This document shows positions 6,359-6,932 of a stretch of 6,932 nucleotides of DNA, piece by piece (the first letter of the stretch is position 1; the number at the start of each line of letters is the position of its first letter). Made by a program: the position numbers and the translations under genes. This DNA comes from Bacteroidia bacterium (lineage in GTDB: Bacteria > Bacteroidota > Bacteroidia > Flavobacteriales > Flavobacteriaceae). Where the stretch lies: NCBI GenBank assembly GCA_030431085.1, contig JAUIJW010000125.1:1-6932 (forward strand), written 5' to 3'. The notes under the pieces are model-generated. The model did not search any database and had not been told where the DNA came from. It was given only the letters and a program-made list of their open reading frames with translations.

Positions 6359-6457
6359 TTGACTTCACCTTTAGCTCAGTCTAATTTTTCAATGCTTCAG
6401 CGGTTTGTTCTAATTTGACTTCACCTTTAGCTCAGTCTAATTTTTCAATGCTTCAGC
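6359..6457. repeat. 43-bp direct repeat duplicating the atpG 3' end
   Basis: Two identical 43-bp copies lie at 6359-6401 and 6415-6457, separated by 13 nt (period 56 bp, about 1.8 copies). The right copy contains the last six sense codons and the stop of atpG (AEALKN, stop at 6437-6439) plus 22 nt of 3' flank. The left copy repeats this, so a second AEALKN-stop lies in the atpG 3' untranslated region, at 6381-6401. The bases beyond each copy on the minus-strand 3' side (ATTAGAACA and CTTAAACAG) are still alike if one gap is allowed, suggesting the unit was once longer. As 56 is not a multiple of three and a stop intervenes, the duplication does not alter AtpG. Exact identity points to a recent tandem duplication or an assembly error. 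Confidence 0.95.
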
Positions 6458-6932
6458 ACCTCCAACAATTTCTAAAATTTCGTTGGTAATAGCAGCTTGA
6501 CGAGCTTTATTATAAATCAATAGCAATTCATCTCTTAACTCTTTCGCATTATCTGTGGCTTTATGCATCGCTGTCATTCTTGCACCGTGTTCTGCTGCTA
6601 ATGAATCTCTAAGTGCTTTATATAATTGTGTTTTTAATGACTTAGGTATTAAACCTTGAACAATGTCTTCTTTATTTGGCTCGAAAATATAATCTGCAGA
6701 CGCCGAATTCGTATTTTCTGGAGGCAATATTGGTAAATATTGTTCTGTAGTTAAAATTTGAGTAGCTGCATTTTTAAATCTATTGTATACAATCTCTATT
6801 TTATCAAATTCACCTTCAGAGAACTTTTCCATCAAATTCTCTGCAATTTTAGCAACATTCTCAAAAGTAAGGTCATCAAACACATCACTTTCATTGCTAA
6901 TTATATTACCTTTTTTAGATAAAATATCGTAA
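6437..6932 (-). CDS. atpG: ATP synthase F1 subunit gamma, C-terminal part (5' end outside window)
   Basis: Gamma is the central rotating shaft of F1, linking proton flow through Fo to ATP synthesis in the catalytic hexamer. The last 164 codons or so are here; the frame is open to the window edge, so the GTG at 6881-6883 (read as Val in SDVFDDLTF) is internal and not a start. The family's conserved C-terminal helix is clear: the MTAMHKATDNA segment, LLLIYNKARQAAITNEI and the EIVGGAEAL end. The middle part, with DKIEIVYNRFKNAATQ, also fits gamma. The gene ends normally with AEALKN; its last seven codons, including the stop, lie inside the duplicated 43-bp repeat. The other F1Fo genes would be expected upstream on the minus strand, beyond the window. 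A terminator follows 135 nt after the stop, giving an unusually long 3' untranslated region. Confidence 0.96.
   Translation of the reverse strand, partial: YDILSKKGNIISNESDVFDDLTFENVAKIAENLMEKFSEGEFDKIEIVYNRFKNAATQILTTEQYLPILPPENTNSASADYIFEPNKEDIVQGLIPKSLKTQLYKALRDSLAAEHGARMTAMHKATDNAKELRDELLLIYNKARQAAITNEILEIVGGAEALKN

Noticed and set aside
6359..6401. tRNA-like D-arm motif TTAGCTCAGT in both repeat copies
   Set aside because: There is no acceptor stem, anticodon arm or T-arm around it, and one copy overlaps atpG codons; the match is by chance.
1..6932. Undescribed defence, mobile or multi-gene system
   Set aside because: Every gene falls into a recognised family or a known cluster role, and no CRISPR, toxin-antitoxin, recombinase or reverse transcriptase signature is visible.

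Overview
The window looks like chromosome of a Bacteroidota bacterium, most likely a marine-type member of the Flavobacteriaceae. This is inferred from the AT-rich coding sequence, the general lack of Shine-Dalgarno motifs in front of genes, the Sec/lipoprotein style of the exported proteins, and the gene families present. Two genes are cut by the window edges: nosZ at the left and atpG at the right. I see no mobile element, CRISPR array, rRNA or tRNA.

Positions 1-4336 (+ strand) hold the 3' part of a nitrous oxide reduction (nos) cluster. It runs: 3' end of nosZ (CuA domain of N2O reductase), a strong hairpin terminator, a four-helix membrane protein like the NosB of clade II clusters, nosL (copper-chaperone lipoprotein), nosD (periplasmic beta-helix protein), nosF (ABC ATPase) and nosY (ABC permease). 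NosL brings Cu(I), and NosD, NosF and NosY form the envelope machine that matures the copper-sulfur centre of NosZ; the NosB-like protein is thought to sit on the electron-supply or maturation side. From nosL to nosY the genes are spaced by 1 nt or overlap, so they are very probably cotranscribed and translationally coupled. The ferredoxin and cytochrome genes that some clade II clusters carry between nosD and nosF are absent here.

Positions 4349-5268 (+ strand) hold a small GNAT acetyltransferase 12 nt after nosY, probably a passenger on the operon, and then a two-CBS-domain protein. A 74-nt gap precedes the CBS gene. It contains a perfect 6-bp inverted repeat whose core matches the CRP/FNR-type pattern TGAT-N4-ATCA, and a plausible Bacteroidota-type promoter.

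Positions 5265-6932 (- strand) hold a D-2-hydroxyacid dehydrogenase whose stop codon overlaps that of the CBS gene by 4 nt (convergent), a clear terminator oriented for atpG, a 43-bp direct repeat that duplicates the last codons of atpG plus its 3' flank, and the C-terminal part of ATP synthase gamma.

No new multi-gene system is evident. The most useful points are the terminator separating nosZ from its maturation genes, the FNR-like palindrome in front of the CBS gene, the poorly characterised NosB-like protein and the duplicated atpG tail.
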